Origin: Halorussus pelagicus
Lineage (GTDB): Archaea > Halobacteriota > Halobacteria > Halobacteriales > Haladaptataceae
DNA length: 64,000 nt
Assembly: GCF_004087835.1 (NCBI RefSeq)
Contig: NZ_CP035119.1
Coordinates: 682,001-746,000 of the forward strand
Reading direction: 5' to 3'
In this document: positions 35,247 through 44,894 of the stretch, one piece after another
Numbering within the stretch: position 1 is the stretch's first letter
Layout of the letters: the number at the start of each line of letters is the position of its first letter
Translations under genes and position numbers: made by a program
Notes under the pieces: generated by a model
What the model saw: the letters and a program-made list of their open reading frames with translations, nothing else
Databases searched by the model: none
Told to the model about the DNA's origin: nothing

Positions 35247-35558
35247 ATTCGGTTCTTTCTCTGGTTTTTGGGAAGAGGTGCGACGTACGAAACGAGACAG
35301 AAAGCAGAGATAGCTATTTCCGACACCAATCATACCCCGACCGCCCCGCACAGCACCGCATCAGCCTCACACCTCCCCAACCTCGGCGGTGCGCAGTCGC
35401 GCCGCGCCGTCGGACAACCCGCGTCCGACGAGCCTGCGCTCGCATCCGCTCGCGCAGACGCCAGCGCGCGCCGGAGTGGAGGTTCGAATCTCCGAGACTC
35501 GAAGCTCTCCTCTGCCGCCACGCCCACTTTTTTCACCGCGCCCTGCAACCTCACCGAC
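35247..35558. other. Gene-free gap
   Basis: The gap holds the 5' side of the desuccinylase-like gene. The in-frame extension of that gene to 35268 has no homology. At about 35480 a tRNA T-arm-like ggaggttcgaatctcc occurs with no acceptor or anticodon stem around it. Confidence 0.55.
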
Positions 35559-36650
35559 ATGCAACTCGGAACCGCGGAATCCGCCCCCGGCGAACTCGCT
35601 ACCGGGTGGCTCGACGTGACCGACCTCCCGACCGGCACCCCCGAGCGCCTGCCCGTCCTCGTCGCCGAGGGCGAGGAAGAGGGACCAACACTCTGGATTA
35701 CCGCCGCCATCCACGGCAACGAGGTGACGGGTCTCGCCGTCGCCCAAGACGTGATGACCGACGAACTCGCGGCGGAAATCCGGGGTACCGTGGTCTGCAT
35801 CCCAAATCTCAACCCCGCGGGCCTGCGCCGCAATTCCCGGACCTCCTACTACGACGACGAGGACCCCAACCGCTACTTCCCGGACCCCGACGCCGAGAGC
35901 AGTCGCCCGCCGAGCGTCCAGCAACTCGTTGACGAGCGCATCTACGAGGCGTTCGCCGACTCGGCCCACGCGCTCGTTGACCTTCACACTGCCCACGTCG
36001 GGTCGATGCCGTTCCTCATCCGCGATAGAGTCCTCTATGGCGAGGAGCGCACGAAGTCGGAGGCCCGCGACCTCGCGGCCGACCTCGAATCGCTCGCGGA
36101 GGCGTTCGGCATGCCTATCGTCAACGAGTACGCCGCCGAGGAGTACACCGAGCAGAACCTCCAGCGTTCGACGGCGGGCGCGGCGCTCAACAACGCCGGA
36201 ATCCCGGCGTTCACCGCGGAGTTGGGCGGCCACGAAGTCGTGGAGGGGGACATCCGCGAGGCTGGCGTCGAGGGCCTTCGGAACGTCATGCGCGAACTCG
36301 GTGTGCTTCCGGGCGACCCGGACCCCGACGCCGTCGGCCCGGAACCACCGGTCGAGTACCCCGTCAAGCGCGCGGTCCATCCCCACGCAGATACGCCGGG
36401 CATCGCGCGCCATCGCGTCGAAGCGGGCGACATGGTGTCGGAGGGCGACCCAATCGCAGACATCTGCACGCCCCACGGCGAGTCGAAGGCGACCGTTGAG
36501 TCCAACCACGACGGCTACGTCCTCGGGCGAATGGCTGGCGTCGCGGTCTACGAGAACGACGCACTGGCGAGCATGGCGGTCCGCGACGACGGCGACCTCG
36601 TGGTCCCGCGCAATGCGGACGATTCGCACGAAGACGGCGATTCGGCGTGA
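35559..36650 (+). CDS. Succinylglutamate desuccinylase/aspartoacylase family zinc hydrolase
   Basis: The 363-residue enzyme belongs to the AstE/AspA (M14-like) zinc carboxypeptidase group. Zinc ligands are visible: His52 and Glu55 in AAIHGNEVTG and His143 in LVDLHTAHVGS. A C-terminal beta domain starts near 265 (VKRAVHPHADTPGIARHRVEAG). The group deacylates N-acyl amino acids; the substrate is not determinable. The ATG at 35559 is 5 bases after a run of C/A/T-rich spacer. Confidence 0.9.
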   Translation: MQLGTAESAPGELATGWLDVTDLPTGTPERLPVLVAEGEEEGPTLWITAAIHGNEVTGLAVAQDVMTDELAAEIRGTVVCIPNLNPAGLRRNSRTSYYDDEDPNRYFPDPDAESSRPPSVQQLVDERIYEAFADSAHALVDLHTAHVGSMPFLIRDRVLYGEERTKSEARDLAADLESLAEAFGMPIVNEYAAEEYTEQNLQRSTAGAALNNAGIPAFTAELGGHEVVEGDIREAGVEGLRNVMRELGVLPGDPDPDAVGPEPPVEYPVKRAVHPHADTPGIARHRVEAGDMVSEGDPIADICTPHGESKATVESNHDGYVLGRMAGVAVYENDALASMAVRDDGDLVVPRNADDSHEDGDSA

Positions 36651-36721
36651 GCTACTCGACTCGAAACGAAGCGCTTAACTCGGAGACGGGCTTTTGTCGA
36701 TATGCACACGGAGTGCATTGC

Positions 36722-36792
36722 GGGACCGTGGGGTAGCGGTATCCTCAGCCGATGGGGTCGGTTGGACCTGAGTTCGAATCTCGGCGGTCCCA
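36722..36792 (+). tRNA. tRNA-Pro (anticodon GGG)
   Basis: The 71-base gene has acceptor arms gggaccg and cggtccc and discriminator A. The anticodon stem AGCCG/CGGTT (one G-U pair) encloses loop ATGGGGT, giving anticodon GGG. The T-arm is CTGAG-TTCGAAT-CTCGG. CCA is not encoded. No intron. Confidence 0.93.
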
Positions 36793-37102
36793 CTTTTTGC
36801 GAAGCAAAAATGGGAGCACGAGGTATCGCGGTTTGATACGTCGGTAGTCCCATTCCAAATTCTACGCGACACTACGTTTCATAGCCGTCGCGCCGCGCAT
36901 CGTCCCGACATCCGCAGTCGCCGGACGGCGACGCCGACTCCGGCAAGACCGAATTCCAAGTCTCTTGGAACATCCTGTAGAAGTTGATAGTAACCGCATC
37001 GTGTCAGGGAGTTGGGAAGAAACCATCGGCTCGTCGTCCGCCACACCTATATTTATTTTTTAAAGAAAATATTAAATAAAACATACTCTAACTTCGTACG
37101 TT
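36793..37102. other. Gene-free gap after tRNA-Pro
   Basis: No coding sequence is seen. The last 60 bases are strongly AT-rich and hold the BKACE promoter. The gap begins directly at a tRNA 3' end, the usual integration site of mobile elements, but I see no integrase or repeat of the tRNA end. Confidence 0.6.
37071..37080 (+). promoter_or_regulatory. Putative TATA element for the BKACE gene
   Basis: The run attaaataaa lies 23-32 bases before the ATG at 37103, inside an AT-rich block (37050-37085). Confidence 0.5.
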
Positions 37103-38149
37103 ATGGCACCGGACAGCCCAGATTCGGACGGCGACTCCTTACACCGAAACCTCTACGACGACCTCGCGTTCGACGAGTTGGAACCAGCGGGCACGTTCAC
37201 GCGGGATGCGGCCAAGCAGTTCTTCCCGGTCCACGAGGACGACCAGATTGACACGATGGACAGTCCCGTCGTCATCGAGTGCGCATGTCCGGGGTGGCAA
37301 CCCGGCGGCGACCACTACCCTGCGGTTCCGGACTCGAAAGGCGAGCAGATACAGGAACTCGTGGACAGCGTCAAGGCCGGTGCCGCCGCCGTCCACGTCC
37401 ATCCGCGCGACGAGAACCGCCGCCCGCAGTGGAACGACAACGACCTGCTCGTGGACCTGCTTGACCCCGTATTCGAGGAGTGCGGCGATGTGATAACGTT
37501 CAGTCAGGGGTGGGAGGTGAGCGCCCACGCCGACTACGTCTCGGGCGTCGCCGACCTGCTGGAGCGCGGCGACGGGAACAAATACTGCCAAGGGAGCGTC
37601 GTCCTCCCGCCCGGTCTGTTCGGCGCGGGCGCACTTCACTCGCTGTCGTCCATCACGGAGGGCGTCCGGTTCTACGAGGAGAACGGCGTTAAGCCAATTT
37701 TCCAGTTGTACGATACCCACGTCCTGCGCGACGTGAAACACCACATCTTGGACGCCAACGAGGCCGTCTGGGACCCGTTCGTTCTCTGTATCCGTGCGGG
37801 CGCTCACGACTCGCTGACCACGGGTAACGACCCGTGGTCGTACTTCAAAGTCCTCTCGGAGATATACAACGTGCGCCAGAGCGTCCCGGAGAGCGTCGTC
37901 GGTCTCTACCCCGGCGGGCGAAACTGGCTTCCGACGCTGGCGATGGGACTCATCGCGGGCGCAAACGTCGTGCGCGTCGGCATCGAGGACGCTTACTGGA
38001 AATATCCCCACAGCGACGAACTGATCGAGAAGAACTCCGAGGTGGTAGAGATGGCGGTCGAACTCGCCGAACTGCTCGGCCGAGACGTGATTACCGACCC
38101 CGAGCGCGCTCGGGAGTTCCTCGGGATGGAGTACACCTCACCGCGATAG
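37103..38149 (+). CDS. BKACE-family enzyme (beta-keto acid cleavage, DUF849)
   Basis: The 348-residue TIM-barrel protein fits the BKACE/DUF849 family that cleaves a 3-keto acid with acetyl-CoA. The zinc-binding HxH is His98/His100 in AAVHVHPRDENRRPQW. The ending motif MGLIAGANVVRVGIEDAYW matches the family VGLED region. Prototype activity is 3-keto-5-aminohexanoate cleavage in lysine fermentation, but members act on many keto acids, so the substrate here is open. A transferase or CoA ligase partner is not adjacent. Confidence 0.85.
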   Translation: MAPDSPDSDGDSLHRNLYDDLAFDELEPAGTFTRDAAKQFFPVHEDDQIDTMDSPVVIECACPGWQPGGDHYPAVPDSKGEQIQELVDSVKAGAAAVHVHPRDENRRPQWNDNDLLVDLLDPVFEECGDVITFSQGWEVSAHADYVSGVADLLERGDGNKYCQGSVVLPPGLFGAGALHSLSSITEGVRFYEENGVKPIFQLYDTHVLRDVKHHILDANEAVWDPFVLCIRAGAHDSLTTGNDPWSYFKVLSEIYNVRQSVPESVVGLYPGGRNWLPTLAMGLIAGANVVRVGIEDAYWKYPHSDELIEKNSEVVEMAVELAELLGRDVITDPERAREFLGMEYTSPR

Positions 38150-38209
38150 GGTCTCAAAAGCGGTCGGCCCGCCGAAAACGACGGCCCAACTACCGCGACG
38201 GCGAGCGAT

Positions 38210-38740
38210 TCACCACGAAATCTGGAACGTCGTGACCTCGCCGTCGCTAGTCTGTTCGACGCGGACGAATGCGCCGTCGCCGCTGAACTTCTCGGCGGTG
38301 GCCTTCAGCAGGCCCTCGTCGAGCGCTGCGGGATAGGGGTTCTTAGACTCCATGACGCCACCGCTGTCGCCGGTCTTCTCGAAGTCGTAGTAACCGATGT
38401 CGTCGCCGCGGTGGGTGTTCTGGTACTGTTCGTCGAGGGCCGCGAGACCGCCCTCGACGCTATCGACGGTCGGCGGCCAATCGACCAGACCGGGAATCTC
38501 GGAACCGATCTTCGTCACCGTCTTCGGGCCGACAGTGTCGGCGAGTTCTTCGAAGGCGTCGATGTACGCGCCCCACGAGTACCAGTCGTCCTCTTCCGGT
38601 TCGGGCAGGCCGTGGTTGTCAAGGATGTCGAGCGCACGATCCTCGTACGTGCTGGAGAACTGGGCGACACCGTCAACGATAGACCGGACGGTCTGTCCGC
38701 TTACTTCGCCATCTCGACTGAACGCTTTCTGTTGTGCCAT
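38210..38740 (-). CDS. Unknown haloarchaeal protein
   Basis: The 176-residue acidic soluble protein starts MAQQKAFSRDGEVSGQTVRS. The middle (DWYSWGAYIDAFEELADTVG, VTKIGSEIPGLVDWPP) and end (YPAALDEGLLKATAEKFSG, VRVEQTSDGEV) form an alpha/beta pattern loosely like V4R/heme-NO-binding-type ligand pockets, which I note only as a resemblance. An in-frame Met nine codons upstream is less likely because it falls in the AT-rich promoter. It shares a divergent, AT-rich promoter region with the methyltransferase gene. Confidence 0.65.
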   Translation of the reverse strand: MAQQKAFSRDGEVSGQTVRSIVDGVAQFSSTYEDRALDILDNHGLPEPEEDDWYSWGAYIDAFEELADTVGPKTVTKIGSEIPGLVDWPPTVDSVEGGLAALDEQYQNTHRGDDIGYYDFEKTGDSGGVMESKNPYPAALDEGLLKATAEKFSGDGAFVRVEQTSDGEVTTFQISW

Positions 38741-38785
38741 ACTCACCCTATAATGTTTAGTTAACATAGGTTTAACGGTGTAATA

Positions 38786-38810
38786 TTATCAGTTATGATA
38801 ATTGATAATG
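38786..38810. promoter_or_regulatory. Inverted and direct repeats in divergent promoter region
   Basis: A perfect dyad TTATCA-GTTA-TGATAA (38786-38801) is followed by a second tgataat, so tgataat occurs at 38796-38802 and 38804-38810. It lies about 46 bases before the 38740 start in the low-GC gap 38741-38945, a plausible operator for one or both divergent genes. Confidence 0.4.
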
Positions 38811-38914
38811 GTAGTGGGGTTTGGAAATCGAGTTCCGGTATGGTGAATTTTGGATTTTCAGAAGCTATACTATGCAAATTGACCATACGTTATATGATGT
38901 GTCTCGGAGGATAA

Positions 38915-38925
38915 TTTTATAATCC
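38915..38925 (+). promoter_or_regulatory. Putative TATA element for the methyltransferase-like gene
   Basis: The run ttttataatcc lies 21-31 bases before the ATG at 38946. Confidence 0.45.
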
Positions 38926-38945
38926 GAAAGTTAGGCGTATAATAC

Positions 38946-39644
38946 ATGGGTGACACGGAGACGTACGCGATAGACGATGTTGCCTTCATCGGTCGAACGG
39001 TGGGGGAGTACGAGAAGATGTTCGACATCGACCTCTCAGCGTGGGGGGGCGAGTCTGTCCTCGACTGTCCGGGCGGAGCGTGCGCGTTCGTCGCCGAGGC
39101 GAATCGGCGCGATATCGACGCAGTCGGCGTGGACATGCTGTATCACATCCCGCCGGACGAGTTACGGGAGAAGTGCGAGCGCGACATCGACACCGCCATC
39201 GCCGGGTTCGACGGCGTCGAAGACCAGTTCGTCTGGGAGTTCTACGACGACGTGACCGACGTTCGAAACCACTGGACCCGCGCCTACGAACAGTTCATCG
39301 CGGATTACGCCGACTACCACGACACCGACCGATACGTGAAGGCCGAACTGCCGGACCTCCCGTACGCCGACGACTCGTTTTCCCTGGTCCTCTCGGCGCA
39401 CCTCATGTTCCTCTACATGGACAAACTCGACCACGAGTTCCACAGACAGTCCCTACTGGAACTGGCCCGCGTGGCCAGCGAGGAGGTTCGAGTCTACCCG
39501 CTCGAACGCTTCGACGGGAAACGCTACCCGCGACTGGACGACCTTCGAGAGATGCTGGCCGACGAGGGGTACGAGACCAAGATTCGGTCGGTTCCCTTCG
39601 AGTTCCAACAGGGTGCCGACGAACTGCTCCGCATCGTGGTTTGA
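38946..39644 (+). CDS. Class I SAM-dependent methyltransferase-like protein
   Basis: The 232-residue protein has a Rossmann methyltransferase core. Motif I is SVLDCPGGACAFVAEA (38-51), the acidic residue of motif II is in AVGVDMLYH and a later loop is LPYADDSFSLVLSAHL. A helical stretch with several aromatic residues (NHWTRAYEQFIADYADYH) between motif II and the later loop is unusual and may form a substrate cap. The substrate is unknown. It is divergent from the unknown gene at 38210. Confidence 0.85.
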   Translation: MGDTETYAIDDVAFIGRTVGEYEKMFDIDLSAWGGESVLDCPGGACAFVAEANRRDIDAVGVDMLYHIPPDELREKCERDIDTAIAGFDGVEDQFVWEFYDDVTDVRNHWTRAYEQFIADYADYHDTDRYVKAELPDLPYADDSFSLVLSAHLMFLYMDKLDHEFHRQSLLELARVASEEVRVYPLERFDGKRYPRLDDLREMLADEGYETKIRSVPFEFQQGADELLRIVV

Positions 39645-39736
39645 AACGCCTGCTCGCTCACTCGCTACGCTCGTTCGCTCGCACGCGGCGAAACGGCGTA
39701 CAGAGCGCGCCGTCACGTCCGTAAAACGCCATTCGC

Positions 39737-41446
39737 CTACTCGTCGCGTTTCACACCCGGATTCGTCACGGCACCGTTCGCGGCCGACCCGAACGTCGCG
39801 CCGTACTTCGCCAGCACGCCGTTTTTGTAGGCCATTTCCGGTTCGTCGCGCGCGTCGAGGCGCGCTTCAAGTTCCTCGTCCGAGAGGTCCGCGTCGAGAG
39901 TCCGCTCGGCGATGTCGATGGTCACGCGGTCGCCGTCCTCCAGCGCCCCGATGGGACCGCCCGAGAACGATTCGGGCGCGACGTGGCCGATCATCGGCCC
40001 GCGGGTCGCGCCCGAGAACCGGCCGTCCGTGACCATCGCCACGTCGTCCTCGTGGCCCGCGCCGACGACTGCGGACGTGACGCCCAGCATCTCACGCATT
40101 CCGGGACCGCCCTTCGGTCCCTCGTTGCGGATGACGATAACGTCGCCCGACTCGATGCGGCCCTCTTGGACGTAGGCCATCGCGTCCTCCTCGGTCTCGA
40201 AGACGCGGGCTGGTCCCTCGTGGTGGAAGTTGTCCTCGCCCGTGACCTTGAGGACCGCACCGTCGGGCGCGAGGTTGCCCGTGAGAATCTTGATGGCCCC
40301 CTCCTCGTGGAAGGGGTCGGAGACCGGGCGGACGAACTCGGCGTCGATGTCGTCGTCTGCGGGCAGGTCCAACTCGTCCAGTTCCTCCGAAATCGTCCGG
40401 CCCGTCACCGTCATGGCGTCGCCGTCGAACAGGCCCGCGTCCACGAGGCGGCGAATCACGACCGGGACGCCGCCCTGCTCGTAGAGGTCGAACATCACCC
40501 GCTCGCCGCCGGGTTGGAGGTTCGCAATCTTGGGCGTCCGCCGAGAAATCTCGTCGAACTCCTCGATGTCGAGGTCCACACCGGCCTCGGCGGCCAGCGC
40601 GAGCAGGTGGAGGACGGCGTTGGTTGACCCGCCGATGGCGACCTGTAGCGCGATGGCATTCTCGAACGACCGCTTGTCGAGAATGTCGGAGGGGCGGCGG
40701 TCGTTCTCGATGCAGTCGAGCGCGAGTTCCCCGGCGCGCTCGGCGATGTCGTATCGCTCCTCAAACTCGGCAGGTGCGCCCGCGCTCCCGAGCGGCGCGA
40801 GACCAAGCGCCTCCGAGATTGAGGCCATCGTGTTCGCGGTGAACATCCCGCCACAGGACCCCGCGCCGGGGCAGGCGTGGCGTTCGAGGTCGTCGAGTTC
40901 GTCCTCGCTCATCTCGCCCTCGGCGACCGCGCCGACGCCCTCGAAGACGTTCTGGACGGTGACTTCTCGGCCCTCGTGCTCGCCGGGCATGATGGACCCG
41001 CCGTAGAGGAAGACGGAGGGCAGGTCGGTCCGAATCGCGGCCATCATCATCCCCGGCAGGTTCTTGTCGCACCCGCCGAGCGTGACCAGCCCGTCCATGC
41101 GCTCGCCGAACGCGACCAACTCCACCGAGTCGGCGATGACCTCCCGAGAGACCAGCGAGGCGCGCATCCCTTCGGTCCCCATCGAGATGGCGTCGGAGAT
41201 GGTGATGGTCCCGAACTCGATTGGCATCCCGTCCGCCGAATCGACGCCCTCGTAGGCCGCGGCCGCCACGTCGTCCAAATGGACGTTGCACGGTGTGATG
41301 TCGGCCGCCGGGTTGGCGACGCCGACCATCGGCGACGAGAGGTCGGCGTCGTCGTACCCCATCGCGCGGAACATCGCGCGGTGGGGCGCGCGCTCGACGC
41401 CCTCGGTGACTTCGCTGCTCCGCAGATTTCCGGACTTCTCGGTCAT
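39737..41446 (-). CDS. ilvD: Dihydroxy-acid dehydratase
   Basis: The 569-residue Fe-S enzyme makes 2-keto acids in isoleucine, valine and leucine synthesis. Fe-S cysteine regions are visible in [18 protein letters not shown] and in [17 protein letters not shown], and another at the [14 protein letters not shown]-like start ([10 protein letters not shown]). Length is normal. It is alone on the minus strand here; other ilv genes are not nearby. Confidence 0.97.
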   Translation of the reverse strand: MTEKSGNLRSSEVTEGVERAPHRAMFRAMGYDDADLSSPMVGVANPAADITPCNVHLDDVAAAAYEGVDSADGMPIEFGTITISDAISMGTEGMRASLVSREVIADSVELVAFGERMDGLVTLGGCDKNLPGMMMAAIRTDLPSVFLYGGSIMPGEHEGREVTVQNVFEGVGAVAEGEMSEDELDDLERHACPGAGSCGGMFTANTMASISEALGLAPLGSAGAPAEFEERYDIAERAGELALDCIENDRRPSDILDKRSFENAIALQVAIGGSTNAVLHLLALAAEAGVDLDIEEFDEISRRTPKIANLQPGGERVMFDLYEQGGVPVVIRRLVDAGLFDGDAMTVTGRTISEELDELDLPADDDIDAEFVRPVSDPFHEEGAIKILTGNLAPDGAVLKVTGEDNFHHEGPARVFETEEDAMAYVQEGRIESGDVIVIRNEGPKGGPGMREMLGVTSAVVGAGHEDDVAMVTDGRFSGATRGPMIGHVAPESFSGGPIGALEDGDRVTIDIAERTLDADLSDEELEARLDARDEPEMAYKNGVLAKYGATFGSAANGAVTNPGVKRDE

Positions 41447-41536
41447 ACGTCCGCATGACCGCGGAGGGGCTTAAGTTGCCGCCCTCGGACAGATGTTGCT
41501 GTTCGACTGCTCTCGAACGAGCCTCGAACCCCAGGA

Positions 41537-41570
41537 TATTATATTAACTTGATTCTAAGTAAATTTTTTA
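41537..41570 (+). promoter_or_regulatory. Putative promoter region of the glucoamylase gene
   Basis: Two AT-rich runs, tattatatta at 41537-41546 and taaatttttta at 41560-41570, precede the ATG at 41599. The latter has leaderless spacing (29-39 bases); the former would give a short leader. Confidence 0.35.
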
Positions 41571-41598
41571 CTCAGGCAATCCAAGATAGGAACACTAC

Positions 41599-43743
41599 AT
41601 GTCGAACAACAGGTTCAGCCGACGAACGGTCCTGCAAGGAATCGGCGGCACGGCCACCGGGAGCGCCCTCCTGCGAAGCGTCTCGACCCCCGCTTCGGCG
41701 GGCGAAAACTACCCCGACAGCGACAAGGACGCCGTTGTCAGCGCGCCCAACGGCGCGGGCCAAAACGTGCTGGCGACGCTCAACCAGTACCCCGGAACCG
41801 CCGGTGGCGACCGGTACGGCACCCTCATCGAGGACACCTCGGCGTTCCGCCGCGACGTGGAGCATCTTCGGGACGTTCACACGATACTCTGGGACGCCGA
41901 CCTCGGCCAGACCCTCGACGTGCGCAACGACGCCGCGGGGAGCGAGGTGTCCTACGAGTCCAGCACGGTGCCGGAGGTCCACGTCCACAACTGGTTCCAG
42001 TTCGACAGCGGCTACTCCGCCGACCTGTATCAGGACGTACTCGTCACCGCCGACAAGCCCGCGCTCCTCGTGCAGAACAACGCGCAGTTCGACCAAGCAA
42101 ACGACCACACCCTCTTTACGCTCGTCAACCCGGCCATCGACGAGTTCGACAGTCGCGGCGAGGGCGACAGCGGCTACGTCACGACCGCGAACGGTTACGA
42201 CTGCGTGGTCGCGTCCGACGGGTCGTGGTACCTCGCGTACGCCCAGCAGCGCCCCTCGACCGGAAAGACGACCTTCGACGGCCACCGGGTCGGCGTCGAA
42301 GGCTCGACCTCCGGGTCGGACAAGAGCGCGTGGCACGACATCTACGGCGAGAACGACGGCTACATCGACGCCAACTCCTCGGCCTCGGGCAACGTGGATT
42401 CCGGCGTCGGTCTCTACGTCGGCGGCGCGACGGATGTGACGTGGCTCACCGCAATCGGCTTCGGGAAGTCCGAAAGCGAGGCCATCGATAACGCCACCGC
42501 CGCGCTCGACAACGGGTACGCGGCCGAGCGCAACGGCTTCGTCTCGGCGTGGGACGACTGGCACGCCAGCGTCTCCTCGGGTCCAACGGGCGACGCCACC
42601 GCGGACGCGATGTACGAGAAGTCCCTGACCAGCCTCAAGTGCGCTCAAGACCCCCGCGGGCCGATGATTGCGGGAGCGTTCGAACCCGGCAGCGAGGAGT
42701 ACACCTACGTCTGGCCGCGCGACCAAGTCGTCATGATTCAGTCGCTCCTCTCGGCGGACGCGACCACCGAGGCCAGAGAGGCCCTCCAGTGGCTCGACGA
42801 CCACCAGATTAAGACCGCGACGACGGACGACCGCGGCATCGACCGCGAGGGAACGTGGTGGCAGAACTACTACGTAGACGGGTCGGCCCACTGGGAGGCG
42901 CTCCAACTGGACCAAGTCGGCGGTCCCATCTACGCCCACTGGTTGACATGGCAGGAGACCGGCGACAGCGCGGTCCTCGACGACCACTACTCGATGTCCA
43001 AGAGCGCGGGCCAGTTCCTGCTCGGCTACGACAACGGCTACGGCTTCCCGAAGAAGCATCAGGACCCGTGGGAGGAAATCTGGGGCTACTCGACCGAAGG
43101 CACGGCGTCGGCGATTGCTGGACTGAGAGCGATGGCCGAACTGGCCGACGCGAAGGGCGAGACGGCCTTCGCCGACGACTGCCGGAACAAGGCCGATACG
43201 TGGGCGAGCAACTTTGACGGCTACTGCTACAAGACGAACGCCTATCTGGGCGACCACTACGTCACCGCCGACAGCCCGACGTACAACGACGGCACGCTCG
43301 ACGCCGACGTTCGTCCCGACGCCGCGGCGTTCATGGCCGCGTGGCCGTGGAACGTCAAGGACGCGAGCAGTCCCGAGATGACCTCGACTGTCCAGAAGGC
43401 CGACGACACCGCGTGGAAAGCCGACGACACGCCCTGTTTAGGTCGGTATCCACAGGACGACTACACGCCGAGCGGGAGCGCCAACGACGGCGGGTGGCCA
43501 CTCTGCGAGGCGTACGCCGACGTGGTTCGGTGGCAGAGCGGCGTCGATTCGAACGCCATGAGCGACTACGTCTTCGACCACGCCGAGCAGTGGACCACCG
43601 CCGCCGGACTCCTGCCCGAGCGCGTGGACGGCAACGGCGACGTGCAGTGGAACTCCAACCTCCAGTGGAGTCAGGCGATGTACCTGCTGCTAGTCGAGAG
43701 CGACCAGCGTGGCGCGCCGTTCGGTCTCGCACCGAGTAGCTAA
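41599..43743 (+). CDS. Tat-exported GH15 glucoamylase-family glycoside hydrolase
   Basis: The 714-residue secreted enzyme has a twin-arginine signal (FSRRTVLQG, Arg 8-9) and a likely cleavage site after STPASA (residue 34). It has an N-terminal beta-sandwich domain and a C-terminal (alpha/alpha)6 barrel with GH15 motifs: YVWPRDQVV, then the general acid glutamate in DPWEEIWGYSTEG and the base glutamate in GLLPERVDG. It is likely to release glucose from starch- or glycogen-type glucans. It sits upstream of a MurG-like glycosyltransferase on the same strand, 138 bases away. Confidence 0.92.
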   Translation: MSNNRFSRRTVLQGIGGTATGSALLRSVSTPASAGENYPDSDKDAVVSAPNGAGQNVLATLNQYPGTAGGDRYGTLIEDTSAFRRDVEHLRDVHTILWDADLGQTLDVRNDAAGSEVSYESSTVPEVHVHNWFQFDSGYSADLYQDVLVTADKPALLVQNNAQFDQANDHTLFTLVNPAIDEFDSRGEGDSGYVTTANGYDCVVASDGSWYLAYAQQRPSTGKTTFDGHRVGVEGSTSGSDKSAWHDIYGENDGYIDANSSASGNVDSGVGLYVGGATDVTWLTAIGFGKSESEAIDNATAALDNGYAAERNGFVSAWDDWHASVSSGPTGDATADAMYEKSLTSLKCAQDPRGPMIAGAFEPGSEEYTYVWPRDQVVMIQSLLSADATTEAREALQWLDDHQIKTATTDDRGIDREGTWWQNYYVDGSAHWEALQLDQVGGPIYAHWLTWQETGDSAVLDDHYSMSKSAGQFLLGYDNGYGFPKKHQDPWEEIWGYSTEGTASAIAGLRAMAELADAKGETAFADDCRNKADTWASNFDGYCYKTNAYLGDHYVTADSPTYNDGTLDADVRPDAAAFMAAWPWNVKDASSPEMTSTVQKADDTAWKADDTPCLGRYPQDDYTPSGSANDGGWPLCEAYADVVRWQSGVDSNAMSDYVFDHAEQWTTAAGLLPERVDGNGDVQWNSNLQWSQAMYLLLVESDQRGAPFGLAPSS

Positions 43744-43881
43744 TCGTCGCGCCGGTGGTCGTCGCTCACACCGTGTATCCGCCCGACGACCTGTCTCGCG
43801 TCACCGCGAGGACACATCTTGGTCGCCCGACAAAATCTCGGAATGAGAACATACTTTTCGGGCGGCCGTCGAAAAGAGGTC

Positions 43882-44841
43882 ATGGACCTGACGGTCGCCG
43901 TCGCGCACTACCCCGAAGGCGCTGGCCACGCCACCCGGATGCTCGCAGTCGGGCAAGCGTTCGAAGACGCGGGGGCGGACATCGCGCTCGCTGGCGGCGG
44001 TCCCGGCTCGCGCTTCATCGAACACAACGGCTACGACGTGTTCCGGGCCGCGCCGGTCGATTACATCGGCGACTACCAACAGGGGTCGCTCGGCCGCGTG
44101 CTGACCAGAAGCCTCCCCTACAGCGGCAAGCGCGTCTTCGACTTCGTGCGCTGGCTCCGACGTGAGGACCCCGCGGCGCTGGTGACCGACGACATGTTCG
44201 CCGCGATGGCCGCGCCGCTGACGGGGACGCCCCTCTACATCGTCACCCACAACGCGGCCTCCTACTACGACGCCGCGGTCGAACAGGTGTTTACCTGGCT
44301 GCTCAACCGCTACCAGTTGGGCGCGGCCGAGACGTTCCTCTACCCGGCGGTCTGGCCGTCCGACGGCGGCGACCCGCCGGGCGTGACCCACGTTCCGCCC
44401 GTCGCGCTCGACCCCGACGACTGTCGCGGCCCGAACGAGGAAATCGACGTGTTGGTCGTGCCGAGCGTCTACTCGACGAACTTCGACGTGCTCGCCGAGA
44501 CCCTTCGGACAGAGGGCCACCGCGTGACGCTGGTCGGCGACGACGACTGGGAGGCAGTGCCCGCACTCTTGCCGTGGATTCGGGCCGCCGACGTGGTGGT
44601 CTGTTCGGGCTACTCGACCGTGATGGAGGCCGCGGTCGGCGGGACCCCCTGCGTAATCTACCCGTTCACCGACGAGCAACACGGCGTGACCCGCGTCATC
44701 GAACGCCGCGGCGTCGAGGGCTTTCAGGTCGAACACTCGGTTACGCACGTCGCACGGGCGGTCCGCCAGCCGCCCGAGTCGCCCGACCACGACAACGGCG
44801 TCGAGCGCGTGGCCAGCCACGTCCTCGAAGAGCTAACCTGA
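43882..44841 (+). CDS. MurG-like (GT28-type) glycosyltransferase
   Basis: The 319-residue protein has a GT-B architecture: N-terminal AVAHYPEGAGHATRMLAVG (G-x-G-H loop) and a C-terminal GT28 donor-site segment VVCSGYSTVMEAAVGGTPCVIYP. It resembles UDP-GlcNAc-using MurG/MGDG synthase proteins. Haloarchaea have no murein, so the acceptor is something else, possibly a lipid or glycan. The upstream frame to 43819 adds residues with no homology. It ends 53 bases before the beta-RFAP synthase-like gene, so the two may be co-transcribed. Confidence 0.85.
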   Translation: MDLTVAVAHYPEGAGHATRMLAVGQAFEDAGADIALAGGGPGSRFIEHNGYDVFRAAPVDYIGDYQQGSLGRVLTRSLPYSGKRVFDFVRWLRREDPAALVTDDMFAAMAAPLTGTPLYIVTHNAASYYDAAVEQVFTWLLNRYQLGAAETFLYPAVWPSDGGDPPGVTHVPPVALDPDDCRGPNEEIDVLVVPSVYSTNFDVLAETLRTEGHRVTLVGDDDWEAVPALLPWIRAADVVVCSGYSTVMEAAVGGTPCVIYPFTDEQHGVTRVIERRGVEGFQVEHSVTHVARAVRQPPESPDHDNGVERVASHVLEELT

Positions 44842-44894
44842 CCAGTTTTTGCCACTGTCGGAACTACGAACCCCGTCGCTCGCTAACCACCGGT

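Noticed and set aside
35470-35500. T-arm-like ggaggttcgaatctcc resembling a tRNA end
   Set aside because: No acceptor stem, D-arm or anticodon loop can be drawn around it, so it is not a tRNA gene.
35367-36629. Minus-strand open frame of 420 codons over the desuccinylase gene
   Set aside because: No family motif and typical antisense composition; the zinc motif is on the plus strand.
41572-43257. Long minus-strand open frame of 561 codons antisense to the glucoamylase
   Set aside because: It mirrors a well-supported Tat-exported GH15 gene, has no recognisable domain, and is Val/Arg-rich in the manner of antisense frames in GC-rich DNA.
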